Below are positions 1-8,002 of a DNA stretch of 43,300 nucleotides, one piece after another; within the stretch, counting starts at the first letter, position 1, and the number at the start of each line of letters is the position of its first letter. This DNA comes from Clostridium sp. GTDB lineage: Bacteria; Bacillota; Clostridia; Clostridiales; Clostridiaceae. Both the position numbers and the translations under genes were made by a program. The notes beneath the pieces are model-generated. The model did no database searches and had not been told where the DNA came from. It worked only from the letters and a program-made list of their open reading frames with translations. The stretch spans positions 1-43,300 of the forward strand of contig JALEZF010000100.1 in the NCBI GenBank assembly GCA_022773025.1, read 5' to 3'.

Positions 1-98
1 GAAGAAGATAGCAACAAGACTATCTTTGTTATTTTCATATTATATTATTAATTTCGATAATATTTTTAATCTTAAATTTTATCCACAACTAATAATAG

Positions 99-130
99 AA
101 AAACCCTCTGTTTTTAAACAGGGGGTTTTT
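99..130 (+). terminator. Rho-independent terminator of a gene upstream of the window
   Basis: An A-run and CCC(T)CTGTTT pair with AAACAG(G)GGG followed by TTTTT, giving a stem of more than ten pairs with a very short loop and a 3' U-tract. The A-run on the 5' side means it could also work leftward. The gene it ends lies outside the window. Confidence 0.8.
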
Positions 131-156
131 CAACAAACTGGAATAATTAAAACTTA

Positions 157-270
157 AGAGCATTAAACCAAAGAGAAGGCTTTAATGAAGAGCAATTCAA
201 TGAAACTAAATAAAGGTTAATGGAGCTATGGAGCTTGATAGAAAAGACCTTGAAAGAAGGTATTGAGTAA
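157..270 (+). pseudogene. Possible remnant of a MobC-like relaxosome accessory gene (3' end)
   Basis: This frame reads about 18 residues containing LNQREGFNEEQFNE, then a TAA at 211-213, then MELWSLIEKTLKEGIE and a final TAA at 268-270. That TAA overlaps the relaxase ATG (TAATG), an arrangement typical of a small mobilization gene coupled to its relaxase. The residues resemble the C-terminal part of MobC/ribbon-helix-helix accessory proteins, but the stretch is short and broken, so identity rests mainly on position. Confidence 0.35.
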
Positions 271-617
271 TGGCGATAATAAAAAGCCTTCCAGCAACAA
301 AGAGCTTATCAAATCAGCTTAAGTATTTAGCTAAGGAAGGTAAAATCATTGATGAACTTAAAGAAGGAATAAATTGCACTACGGATAACATAGAGATGGA
401 ATTTAGTATAGTTAAGCAGCTGCATGATAAGACAGAGGGAAAGCAGTATTATCACCTTACACAAGCTTTTAATCCAGAAGATAATATAAGTGCTGAAAAG
501 GCTCATCAGCTAGGTAAGGAATGAATTGAGAATAATATTAAGGGACATCAAATCTATATGGTTACCCATATAGACAAGAATCATATTCATAATCACTTTG
601 TAATTAACAGTGTAAAT
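270..617 (+). pseudogene. Relaxase (MobA/MobL-type, relaxase/mobilization nuclease domain) 5' fragment with internal stop
   Basis: Residues 1-84 match the start of plasmid or integrative-element relaxases, including the YYHLTQAF segment. A TGA at 522-524 interrupts the frame exactly where the family usually has Trp after GKE. After it the same frame continues through GHQIYMVTHIDKNHIHNHF, which contains the metal-binding histidine motif (HIHNHF) of the nicking domain. The homology ends near NSVN (about 617), where the frame runs straight into an ABC transporter. A working relaxase would be several hundred residues, so this is a dead fragment of a mobilizable element: one nonsense change plus loss of everything behind the catalytic histidines. 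Confidence 0.85.
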
Positions 618-1814
618 TGGATGCTATGTCTAATTGCATTTGTTGCATCAGCAATACCGTTGATAATTCCTAAATGCTCTCAGAAAAAAGTGCAAGCTAG
701 TACAAAATACTATGCAGATCAAAATACTGAATATTTAGATTTTGTAAAAGATAAATTAAATGGACGTCTTGAACTTAGAAAATATAACTCGCTTAATAGT
801 ATTTTATTCAATCATAACAATATAAATGATTCTGTTGAAAAATCAAGATATAAAATGAGAGCATTAACATATGGTGTTAGCTTGTTTACGGAATTCATAG
901 GTGGTGTTTCCTTCGTAATAGTTTTTTTAGTAGGTGGGATATTAGCAATAAAAAACTATGTTACTATTGGCGGAGTAATAGGAGTTATTCAACTTATGAA
1001 TTATATGGTTAATCCTATCGTAAGAATTGCAAATTCTAAAACTCAAATAAATACTACAAAAGATCTTATTGATAGGTTTCCGGCTAATACTGAATCAAAT
1101 AATTATAATACTGAATTATTTGATAGAACCACTAACTTAAATAATCAATCAAATAAAAGTGAATTGTTACTCAAGAGTAAGATTACTATAAGCCAACTCC
1201 AATTTAATTATTTAAACGAAGATGTACACATAATCGATAACCTAAATATTACATTTGAAAAAGGTAAAAAATATTTAATAAATGGAGAAAGTGGAACTGG
1301 AAAAAGCACATTAGCAAAAATATTAGCTAGAGAACTTTTTCCGAATAATGGGAAAGTATATTTTGATAATACTAATATTTATGATATTAATGATCAACTT
1401 TGGAACTCATCTGTTCGATATGTAGATCAAGATAGTTATATGTTTAATGATACCATTTATGAAAATATAAATATGTATCGTAGCTTGAGCCATGAAGACA
1501 TACAATCTACTCTAACCAATCTTGGATTACAATCTATAGAACTTAATAAACTTGTTAATGATTCTATTGGTTTGTCAGGAGGACAAAAAGATCGAGTATG
1601 CTTAGCACGTTCACTCTGTGAGCTACCTGAGATCTTAATTGTTGATGAACCAACTGCTGCTTTAGATTTTAATAATTCAATTAAAGTTTTTAAATATTTG
1701 ACCAAATTACCTTTAACACTAATTGTTATATCACATGAATCAAACCAAGAAATTTTGAACTTATTTGACCAACAAATTACACTGCCAGCTATAGGTGGTG
1801 AAGAAGATGCCTGA
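618..1814 (+). pseudogene. ABC exporter, 5'-truncated (rear half of membrane domain plus ATPase), fused in frame to relaxase remnant
   Basis: An open frame starting at an ATG at 558 begins with relaxase residues and changes near 618 into a type-1 ABC exporter. The membrane part starts in the middle of the domain (one hydrophobic segment around LIAFVASAIPLIIP, then the last two around GGVSFVIVFLVGGILAI and the following stretch), so roughly the first three helices are missing. The ATPase domain looks intact: Walker A GESGTGKST, signature LSGGQ, Walker B ILIVDEPTAALD, and a His switch in VISHES. Without the front helices it is unlikely to transport anything. The family exports peptides, bacteriocins or drugs. 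The overlap with a short Cys-rich peptide frame (1808) hints at a former peptide-export locus; that is inference. Confidence 0.75.
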
Positions 1815-1922
1815 AATTGAAATAATAGGTTTACAAAATTTTTTTAAAAAGAAAAAATTGTAGAATTAACTTGTGGTGGACTTATTCACGGTAATGGCTC
1901 CTGTGGAACTTCAACACAATAA
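1808..1922 (+). pseudogene. Short Cys/Gly-rich peptide gene, apparently frameshifted; possible RiPP or bacteriocin precursor remnant
   Basis: An ATG at 1808 overlaps the end of the ABC frame and follows an AGGTGG ribosome-binding site, as for a translationally coupled gene. It reads MPEIEIIGLQNFF and then enters a T7-A5-G-A5 tract. In the next (+1) frame the text continues IVELTCGGLIHGNGSCGTSTQ minus its first residues and stops at TAA 1920-1922. Removing one base from the homopolymer tract would join both parts into a peptide of about 37 residues with a charged leader and a Cys/Gly/Ser/Thr tail. The tail looks like the core of a modified peptide, but I do not recognise a family. Part of the tail (1866-1878) also resembles one arm of the palindromic repeat seen at 7765 and 17279, so chance or repeat origin cannot be excluded. 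Confidence 0.35.
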
Positions 1923-1955
1923 CTTTAAAAAATATCTTATTTTAGATGTAATGTA

Positions 1956-1998
1956 GGAATGTAGATAGCTTTGATTTACACAAATCTATCTACATTCC
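1956..1998. repeat. 13-bp perfect inverted repeat between the convergent ABC remnant and PBP gene
   Basis: GGAATGTAGATAG (1956-1968) is repeated inverted as CTATCTACATTCC (1986-1998) with a 17-nt loop. It sits between genes running toward each other and may act as a two-way terminator, although there is no clean T-run on either side. Confidence 0.6.
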
Positions 1999-2025
1999 CA
2001 TAAAGCTCTACATTTTTATTTTTAG

Positions 2026-4452
2026 TTAGTTGTCTGGTTTGTTATTGTTTCCATCTCCACCTGGTTTTGTTGGAGCAGTAGGTTTTGTATTATCATCTTT
2101 ATCCTTATCATCGTCATCCTTAGGTGGAGTTACAGGTTCTTCTACTGTTGGAACACTGTCATCTTGCTCAGTAGGAACTTTGTATTGTTCGTCAGCCTTA
2201 ATTGTAATGTATTTATCACTTAAGAAGACTCTCTCTTCTATAAGCTCTGCTAAGGTCTTATCTGTAGCAAGCTTATTATTAGTCTTATTTACCTTTGCAC
2301 TCACATGAGCATCACAAAGGCTTGTAGGAACAGTTCCGTCTATAAACATCTCAGTATAAACTTTTGATCCTCTAGGGTCTTTTGTACATAAATCAGTGGC
2401 AAGTTTACCTGATACCGAACATATTTGTTCTCTTACAATGCCTGTTGGCATTTCGATCTCTCTATAATCTAGTCCGTTATGAACTTTACCCATTATTTTA
2501 CCCCATAGAAGGGCTGCACTGTTACTGTTAAGTCCATACTTAGAATTTAAATTTTCTGGTACATCAGAACCTATCCATACAGCTGCAGAGTAGTAAGGAG
2601 TAAGACCTGAGAACCAAAGATCCTTAAAGTCACTTGATGAACCTGTCTTTCCTGAAACAGGAATTGAACCAAACTTTGCGTTAGTTCCTGTGTAAGATAC
2701 CGGTCCCTTTAAAACATCATACATTATATATGCAGCTTGTGGAGAAATGACCTGTCTTTGTTCAAGACTTGATTCTAATATAACTTGATTATTTCTATCC
2801 ACAACTTTTGTATATAATATTGGTTCTGTATAAGTTCCACCATTTCCAAAGGCGCCATAAGCTGCTGCCATAGTTAGTGGGTTAACTCCATCCATATCCT
2901 GTGAGCTATTATCAAATTGGCCTAAGGCTAGTGCTGATATACTAGTTTTAGATTTACTGTTGAATCTAATTCCAAACTTTTCACCATAGGCTACACCATT
3001 TGGAATTCCAAGCATATCTTCCCCTTGAACTGCAATGACATTTACAGATTGTCTTACAGCTTCACGTATAGGAATATATCCTAAATAAGAATTATTTACG
3101 TTATTAAATTTATGATTATATTTAGCTGTAAAATCTCCGCCTGAAGGAGAGTCAGCTATAGTTGTTCCAGCTGTTGCTATCTTTAAATCTAGTAAAGGAG
3201 CATACACTGTAAGAGGCTTTATAGTAGAACCAGCATGTCTTAAATACTTTGTAGAAGTTGCTCTGTTGTAAGACATAGGTGGATGATCTCCACGACCTCC
3301 CACAAGTACTTTTACCTCACCAGTTCTATAATCCATAACTGAAGCACCCATTTGAGGTTGAACTATATTTCCATCTCCTGTTGGAGCAGGTACATTTCTA
3401 AAGAATGTATGAGCTTTGTTTAAAACTTCATTAGTGGTATAGTCTTGAAGTTCTCTATCCATAGTAGTATAGATTTTTAAACCACCATAGGTTATAAGCT
3501 TTTCCACTTCATCATCGGTGTAATTGTATTTAAGCTTTAAATCTTCTTTAACCTTATTAATTACTGGAACGGAAAACCACTCGTAATTTAGCTTGTTTGC
3601 ATTTGTACTCTGAGGATTAAAAGCAATACCATTTGCATCGATATCAGCAATAGCTGTATCGTGTTCTTCTTGAGATATATATCCATTCTCTAGCATCTTT
3701 CCTATAACTGTTTTAGTCTTGTTAAGGTAAGGACTAGGATCCTTCTTTGCGGAAGGAGAAAATGCATAAAATCTTGAAGGATTTTGAGTAACGCCAATTA
3801 TGTAGGCACTTTCAATAAGATTTAAATCCTTAGCTTGCTTTCCAAAATATTGGATAGCAGCAGCTTCAACGCCATAAGCTCTTCCACCTAGAAGAATTGT
3901 ATTTAGGTAAGCTTCTAAGATTTCATCTTTAGATAATTCCTTTTCAAGCTGTACAGCCAGATACATTTCTTGAACTTTTCTAGTCATGGTTACTTTACTT
4001 GTAAGTAGTGTATTTTTTAGTAACTGCTGAGTTATTGTAGAAGCACCATGAATCGATTGTGATCCAGTAAGCTTATTTTTTACATTAGTATATAAGGCTC
4101 CCATTATTCTTTGAAGATCTATACCTTTGTGTTTATAGAATCTTTCATCTTCAATACTAACTGCGGCATCTTTTAAATATTGAGACATTTCATTTAAAGA
4201 AACTATTGAACGTTTTTCAACAGTAGGGACGTAATCCATGAATTCATCCTTATTGTCAAATATCATTGAATCTTCGTTTAAATTATGAATTGCATCTACA
4301 TCTAAAGGAGGCGCACTTTTTATCATTGCTAAAGCAATTCCGCCAGCTGCAAATATTCCTATCAAAATCACTATAAGTAACCCTATAAGTATTCTCTTTG
4401 CAATCTTTGAGGAAGAGGATTTAGCTTTTTTACTTTTATTTTTCTTTCCCAT
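2026..4452 (-). CDS. Class A penicillin-binding protein (PBP1a-type), bifunctional glycosyltransferase/transpeptidase
   Basis: This enzyme polymerises lipid II into glycan strands and cross-links the stem peptides on the outer face of the membrane. The 808-residue protein has a Lys-rich cytoplasmic start and one membrane anchor (about residues 20-43). The GT51 domain carries catalytic Glu101 in EDERFYKH, plus GASTITQQLLKN (136-147) and RKVQEMYLAVQLE. The transpeptidase domain carries STIK (409-412, serine nucleophile), SVN (469-471) and KTGS (602-605). The C-terminus is a low-complexity Asp/Pro/Lys tail of about 60 residues. The ATG at 4452 was chosen because GGAGG lies 5-6 nt before it; an upstream in-frame TTG overlaps that Shine-Dalgarno. 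It is transcribed divergently from yunB. Confidence 0.95.
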   Translation of the reverse strand: MGKKNKSKKAKSSSSKIAKRILIGLLIVILIGIFAAGGIALAMIKSAPPLDVDAIHNLNEDSMIFDNKDEFMDYVPTVEKRSIVSLNEMSQYLKDAAVSIEDERFYKHKGIDLQRIMGALYTNVKNKLTGSQSIHGASTITQQLLKNTLLTSKVTMTRKVQEMYLAVQLEKELSKDEILEAYLNTILLGGRAYGVEAAAIQYFGKQAKDLNLIESAYIIGVTQNPSRFYAFSPSAKKDPSPYLNKTKTVIGKMLENGYISQEEHDTAIADIDANGIAFNPQSTNANKLNYEWFSVPVINKVKEDLKLKYNYTDDEVEKLITYGGLKIYTTMDRELQDYTTNEVLNKAHTFFRNVPAPTGDGNIVQPQMGASVMDYRTGEVKVLVGGRGDHPPMSYNRATSTKYLRHAGSTIKPLTVYAPLLDLKIATAGTTIADSPSGGDFTAKYNHKFNNVNNSYLGYIPIREAVRQSVNVIAVQGEDMLGIPNGVAYGEKFGIRFNSKSKTSISALALGQFDNSSQDMDGVNPLTMAAAYGAFGNGGTYTEPILYTKVVDRNNQVILESSLEQRQVISPQAAYIMYDVLKGPVSYTGTNAKFGSIPVSGKTGSSSDFKDLWFSGLTPYYSAAVWIGSDVPENLNSKYGLNSNSAALLWGKIMGKVHNGLDYREIEMPTGIVREQICSVSGKLATDLCTKDPRGSKVYTEMFIDGTVPTSLCDAHVSAKVNKTNNKLATDKTLAELIEERVFLSDKYITIKADEQYKVPTEQDDSVPTVEEPVTPPKDDDDKDKDDNTKPTAPTKPGGDGNNNKPDN

Positions 4453-4502
4453 ATTTTCCTCCAAAAATAAAAATATTAAATTGTTAATTAAAAAGAATAG
4501 TA

Positions 4503-4531
4503 AAATATTCTATCCTATTATAGCATATTAT
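4503..4531 (+). promoter_or_regulatory. Sigma-E-like promoter of yunB
   Basis: AAATATT (4503-4509), 14 nt, then CATATTAT (4524-4531). This fits the Bacillus sigma-E consensus (KMATATT, 14-15 nt, CATACANT) at most positions, and yunB is a mother-cell sporulation gene in Bacillus. The predicted start near 4538 is about 30 nt before the TTG start codon. Confidence 0.5.
4517..4525 (-). promoter_or_regulatory. Extended -10 promoter of the PBP gene
   Basis: On the minus strand the sequence reads TGCTATAAT, a perfect -10 hexamer with an extended TGn element; no good -35 is visible. It lies inside the putative yunB promoter on the other strand. Confidence 0.5.
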
Positions 4532-4568
4532 TAAATTGATTACACTAATATTTCTAAGGAGTGATATT

Positions 4569-5213
4569 TTGAAGAAAATACGTGGCAGCATAAACTCCAA
4601 ATATCTAGCTATATCTATTATATTAACCATTGTTGTAGCTTTTAACATTTTTTTATATCTTTTTGATAAAAGTGTTATGCCGAGAGTTATGGAGTTAGGT
4701 GATGCTGATATGAGGGCAAAAGCTATCTATATAATAAATACTAATGTCCAAGAGTTATTTAAGGATGATAATATAAAATACGAAGATATGGTGAAGATTG
4801 ATAGAGATAAAGATGGCAATATAATAATGATGCAGACAAATACAGTAAAGATGAATGCCTTAGCTTCGAAAATAGCACTGAATGTTCAAGATGACTTAAG
4901 AGAGTTCGGAGCTTTAGGGTTTAAAGTTCCTCTTGGATATGTTGTTAATAACAATTTGATTGCTCATTATGGTCCTAAAATTACTATAAATATGAGACCT
5001 ATAGAGGATATCAAAATTTCCTATTCCTCAGAATTTGAAAGTGCAGGAATAAATCAAACAAGACATAAAATATACTTGATAGCTGAAACAAAAATAATGT
5101 TAAATACACCGCTATTAAGTAAGGATACGGAAATTAGAACAGAGATACCTATTCTAGAAAATATAGTAGTAGGGAAGGTTCCATCAACATCAATAAATAT
5201 AGATGAAAAATAG
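4569..5213 (+). CDS. yunB: Sporulation protein YunB
   Basis: A 214-residue protein with a single N-terminal membrane segment (about residues 11-32, LAISIILTIVVAFNIFLYLF) and an extracytoplasmic domain matching the YunB family. Family-like segments include AIYIINTNVQELF, the GALGFKVPLGYV region, a conserved INQTRHKIYL stretch and the closing IPILENIVVGKVP. YunB is needed for normal sporulation in Bacillus; its biochemical role is unknown. The start is the TTG at 4569, 5 nt after AAGGAGTG; an ATG at 4536 in the same frame lacks a ribosome-binding site and would lie at the predicted transcript start. The gene ends before a two-way terminator shared with hpt. Confidence 0.88.
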   Translation: MKKIRGSINSKYLAISIILTIVVAFNIFLYLFDKSVMPRVMELGDADMRAKAIYIINTNVQELFKDDNIKYEDMVKIDRDKDGNIIMMQTNTVKMNALASKIALNVQDDLREFGALGFKVPLGYVVNNNLIAHYGPKITINMRPIEDIKISYSSEFESAGINQTRHKIYLIAETKIMLNTPLLSKDTEIRTEIPILENIVVGKVPSTSINIDEK

Positions 5214-5234
5214 TTCCAGCATATATAAATACAA

Positions 5235-5281
5235 AAAACAAACTATCCCCTCATGCAAAAAGAAAGGGGATAGTTTGTTTT
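5235..5281. terminator. Bidirectional terminator between yunB and hpt
   Basis: AAACAAACTATCCCCT pairs perfectly with AGGGGATAGTTTGTTT across a 13-nt loop, a stem of about 17 pairs with A-runs and T-runs on both sides. Its right arm overlaps the hpt stop codon. Confidence 0.9.
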
Positions 5282-5804
5282 AGTTTTCCCAGTTAAATAT
5301 GTATGGAACATTTCTATAGAAGTCACCGTAATTTAAACCATAACCGACAACGAATACGTCCTCAATTTCAAAACAGCAGAAATCAGGTGTTATATCTACT
5401 TTTCTTCTAGATGGCTTATCTAGTAAAACACAAGTTTTTACTGATTTTGCGCCTAAAGATTTTACATGATTTACAACGAAGTTCATAGTTGTTCCAGAGT
5501 CAACTATATCATCAACTATAAGAACATCAAAATCTTTTATGTCATCAGGTATATCATTTACTACTTTAACTATGCCAGAAGTTTCTTCACTATCTCCATA
5601 GCTGGAAGTTGTCATGAAACCTATCTTCATTTTGCAGTCAACAGCTCTAACTAAATCAGCAGCAAAAACAAAGCTTCCTCTTAAAAGAGAAAGAACATAT
5701 AGATTTTTACCCGCATATTCTTTCGCGATATCGCATCCAAGTTCTTTTATTCTAGTTGCGATTTGGTCTTCGTTTATAAGTACATTTACTTTTTTTCCTT
5801 CCAT
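5280..5804 (-). CDS. hpt: Hypoxanthine phosphoribosyltransferase
   Basis: A purine salvage enzyme that joins hypoxanthine (or guanine) to PRPP to give IMP (or GMP). The 174-residue protein has the PRPP-binding signature VLIVDDIVDSGTTM around residues 95-108, the early LLRGSFVFAADL loop, the flexible-loop SSYGDSEETSG region and the late VVGYGLNYGDFYRN segment, all in family order and at normal length. The start is the inner ATG (5804): GGAGG ends 6 nt before it, while the ATG two codons upstream directly abuts the Shine-Dalgarno. A -35/-10 pair lies upstream, and the gene stands alone between yunB and hflX. Confidence 0.95.
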   Translation of the reverse strand: MEGKKVNVLINEDQIATRIKELGCDIAKEYAGKNLYVLSLLRGSFVFAADLVRAVDCKMKIGFMTTSSYGDSEETSGIVKVVNDIPDDIKDFDVLIVDDIVDSGTTMNFVVNHVKSLGAKSVKTCVLLDKPSRRKVDITPDFCCFEIEDVFVVGYGLNYGDFYRNVPYIFNWEN

Positions 5805-5859
5805 GGTCATCCTCCATATTTGAAATTTATTAAATTTTATAAAATAACTATATTGTATA

Positions 5860-5888
5860 ATTATAGCCTCGTAACTTTGTATTTACAA
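5860..5888 (-). promoter_or_regulatory. Sigma-A promoter of hpt
   Basis: On the minus strand TTGTAA, a 17-nt spacer and a perfect TATAAT. The start would lie near 5853, giving a leader of about 50 nt. Confidence 0.65.
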
Positions 5889-5949
5889 GACAATTATTAT
5901 AGTATAAAATTAATGCAATCCCAAAACATAAGGTATAAGAGGTGAAAAT

Positions 5950-7740
5950 ATGATATATGGAAATATAGATGGAGTCAGAAATAGTCTTCTCCAAGAATTA
6001 GAAGATATATATGATATGAAAATAGATAAAAGCTCATTTATTAATGAAGAAGCAATAAATAAAATGCTTAAAGCAACTTTGGTTCTTGAAAGAGAAATAA
6101 GCGTTGCCATAGATAGAAGAGGAAGAGTTATAAGTGTAGCTATAGGGGACAGTACATCTGTTGAGGTTCCTGTACTAGACATAAGAGAAAGAAAATTATC
6201 TGGAGTTAGAGTTATTCATACTCATCCAAATGGAACTTCTCGATTATCAGCACTAGACAATTCTGCTCTTTTAAGAATGAAACTTGACGCTATAATTGCA
6301 CTAGGTGTTAAGGAAGAGGAAATAAAGGAAGTTACCATGGGTTTCTGCTTTGTGAAAGATAATATACTTCAAGTAGAGAGCTACGGACCTATGACTTTAG
6401 AGAAAGCTCTGAACTTTAATATAGTGGACAAAATTAATTATAGTGAAGAACTTATAAAGAATAATGAAGTTTATGAAGATGAAGGAGAGAGAGCAATTTT
6501 AGTAGGTTGCGACAGTGAAGAAAGTTTAGATGAGCTAGAAGAACTTGCAAAGGCTTGCAATATTCCGGCGGTGGAAAGAATTGCTCAAAGAAGAACTAAA
6601 ATAGATACAGCTCTTTATATAGGAAGAGGAAAAGTCGAAGAAATAGGATATTTGATTCAAGGAACCAGAGCTAACCTAGTTATTTTTGATGATGAGCTTT
6701 CAGGCTCCCAAGTTAGAAATCTAGAAGAAGCTCTAGGAGTTAAGGTAATTGATAGAACCACATTAATTCTTGACATCTTTGCTAGACGTGCAAAATCTCG
6801 TGAGTCAAAAATTCAAGTAGAGCTTGCACAGTTAAAGTATAGACAGACAAGACTAGGAGGTCTTGGACTTGTATTATCTAGAACAGGTGGAGGAATTGGA
6901 ACTAGAGGTCCTGGAGAAAAGAAACTAGAGATAGATAGAAGACATATAAGAGAGAGAATTTATGACTTAAATGAAGAATTAAATAAAGTAAAAAGGAATA
7001 GAGAAACTCAAAGAGACAGAAGAATGAAGCAGAGTATCCCTCAGGTTTCTTTAGTTGGATATACTAACGCAGGAAAATCAACCTTAAGAAATAACCTTTG
7101 TGACATAGCTACATCAAAAGAAATGATAGTTAAGGAAAAAGTTTTTGAAGCAGATATGCTTTTTGCAACTTTAGATATAACTACAAGAGCGTTAACTTTA
7201 AGGGATAATAGAGTAATAACTCTTACAGATACAGTAGGCTTTGTAAGGAAACTTCCTCATGACCTAGTAGAAGCTTTCAAATCTACCTTAGAAGAAGTTA
7301 TTTATTCAGATCTTTTAGTTCATGTTGTAGACGTTTCTTCGGAGGAGGCAAAAGAACAAATCATAGCTGTAGAAAATGTCTTAGGTGAACTTGGATCCAG
7401 TGATAAAAAGCAAATATTAGCTTTAAATAAAATAGATGTGGCTGATCCTTCTAAGGTTCAAGAGATTAAAGAGGAATTTAAAGAATATGAGATAATAGAG
7501 ATTTCAGCTAAAGAAGGCTTAGGACTTGAAGAACTTTTGCAGCTTATAGGAAATATGCTGCCAAATACTTTAAGAGAAGAAGAGTTTCTAATTCCATATT
7601 CAGACCAAGCAATGGTTGCTTTTCTTCATAGAAACGGTAAGATAGAGGAAGAAGACTATAGAGAAGATGGTACCTATATAAAAGCTATAATAGAAGAAGA
7701 AGTGTTCAATAAATGTAGTGAATTTTTATTAAAGAAATAA
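5950..7740 (+). CDS. hflX: Ribosome-associated GTPase HflX with an N-terminal JAMM/RadC-like domain
   Basis: HflX binds the 50S subunit and helps split stalled or hibernating ribosomes. Residues from about 182 onward are classic HflX: the N-terminal HflX domain (RAILVGCDSEESLDELEELA; RTKIDTALYIGRGKVEEI), a Gly-rich linker (GGLGLVLSRTGGGIGTRGPG), a coiled helix, then the G domain with G1 GYTNAGKST (370-378), G3 DTVGF and G4 NKID. What is unusual is the first 180 residues. They contain H90-T-H92 and S100-x2-D103 in HTHPNGTSRLSALD, the HxH-x7-S-x2-D pattern of JAMM/MPN+ metalloproteases, with Glu47 or Glu49 as possible partner. At 596 residues it is much longer than the roughly 420 of standard HflX. 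The ribosome-binding site AGAGGTG precedes the ATG. A palindromic terminator follows. Confidence 0.93.
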   Translation: MIYGNIDGVRNSLLQELEDIYDMKIDKSSFINEEAINKMLKATLVLEREISVAIDRRGRVISVAIGDSTSVEVPVLDIRERKLSGVRVIHTHPNGTSRLSALDNSALLRMKLDAIIALGVKEEEIKEVTMGFCFVKDNILQVESYGPMTLEKALNFNIVDKINYSEELIKNNEVYEDEGERAILVGCDSEESLDELEELAKACNIPAVERIAQRRTKIDTALYIGRGKVEEIGYLIQGTRANLVIFDDELSGSQVRNLEEALGVKVIDRTTLILDIFARRAKSRESKIQVELAQLKYRQTRLGGLGLVLSRTGGGIGTRGPGEKKLEIDRRHIRERIYDLNEELNKVKRNRETQRDRRMKQSIPQVSLVGYTNAGKSTLRNNLCDIATSKEMIVKEKVFEADMLFATLDITTRALTLRDNRVITLTDTVGFVRKLPHDLVEAFKSTLEEVIYSDLLVHVVDVSSEEAKEQIIAVENVLGELGSSDKKQILALNKIDVADPSKVQEIKEEFKEYEIIEISAKEGLGLEELLQLIGNMLPNTLREEEFLIPYSDQAMVAFLHRNGKIEEEDYREDGTYIKAIIEEEVFNKCSEFLLKK

Positions 7741-7764
7741 AATTCCTTAGGAAAGAAGTGCTAT

Positions 7765-7815
7765 GAACTGGTGCCATAAGTTAGAACTAAAAAATCTAAC
7801 TTGTGGTGTCAGTTT
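7765..7815. repeat. Palindromic repeat, copy 1
   Basis: About 50 nt beginning GAACTG and centred on CCATAAGTTAGA ... TCTAACTTGTGG. The arms pair along 20 or so positions, with several G-U pairs. A related copy lies at 17279-17333, so this is a dispersed element and not a one-off hairpin. Confidence 0.65.
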
Positions 7816-7820
7816 TTTTT
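7766..7820 (+). terminator. Terminator of hflX
   Basis: The palindrome forms an uninterrupted stem of about 20 pairs around a 9-nt loop and runs directly into eight T residues (7813-7820), so it works as the hflX terminator. Confidence 0.85.
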
Positions 7821-7942
7821 ATTGATATATGATGAAAAGATAGTAGGAAAATAAAGAAGTGTATGAAAACCTTCATATGAATAAAAAATAAAATAAAAAC
7901 TTGCAAAAATCCGTAAATATCTTAAGTTTTATGATAAGAAAG

Positions 7943-7972
7943 TTGCAATGATTAAGGAAGGCAGTATATAAT
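7943..7972 (+). promoter_or_regulatory. Sigma-A promoter of the nucleotidyltransferase gene
   Basis: TTGCAA, an 18-nt spacer and a perfect TATAAT (7967-7972), about 30 nt before the ATG at 8003. Confidence 0.6.
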
Positions 7973-8002
7973 TAAATTATGTATATTAAGAGGAGGAGTA
8001 TC

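Noticed and set aside
1457-1705. Minus-strand open frame of 82 codons inside the ABC ATPase region
   Set aside because: It mirrors the conserved ATPase motifs on the plus strand, has no ribosome-binding site and no recognisable product.
1840-1852. Programmed -1 frameshift at the T7 tract to express the Cys-rich tail
   Set aside because: The tail lies in the +1 frame, not -1, so a standard slippery-site shift would not reach it; a deletion-type mutation fits better.
5466-5945. Plus-strand frames opposite hpt and its promoter
   Set aside because: They overlap the conserved hpt coding sequence and its promoter and lack ribosome-binding sites.
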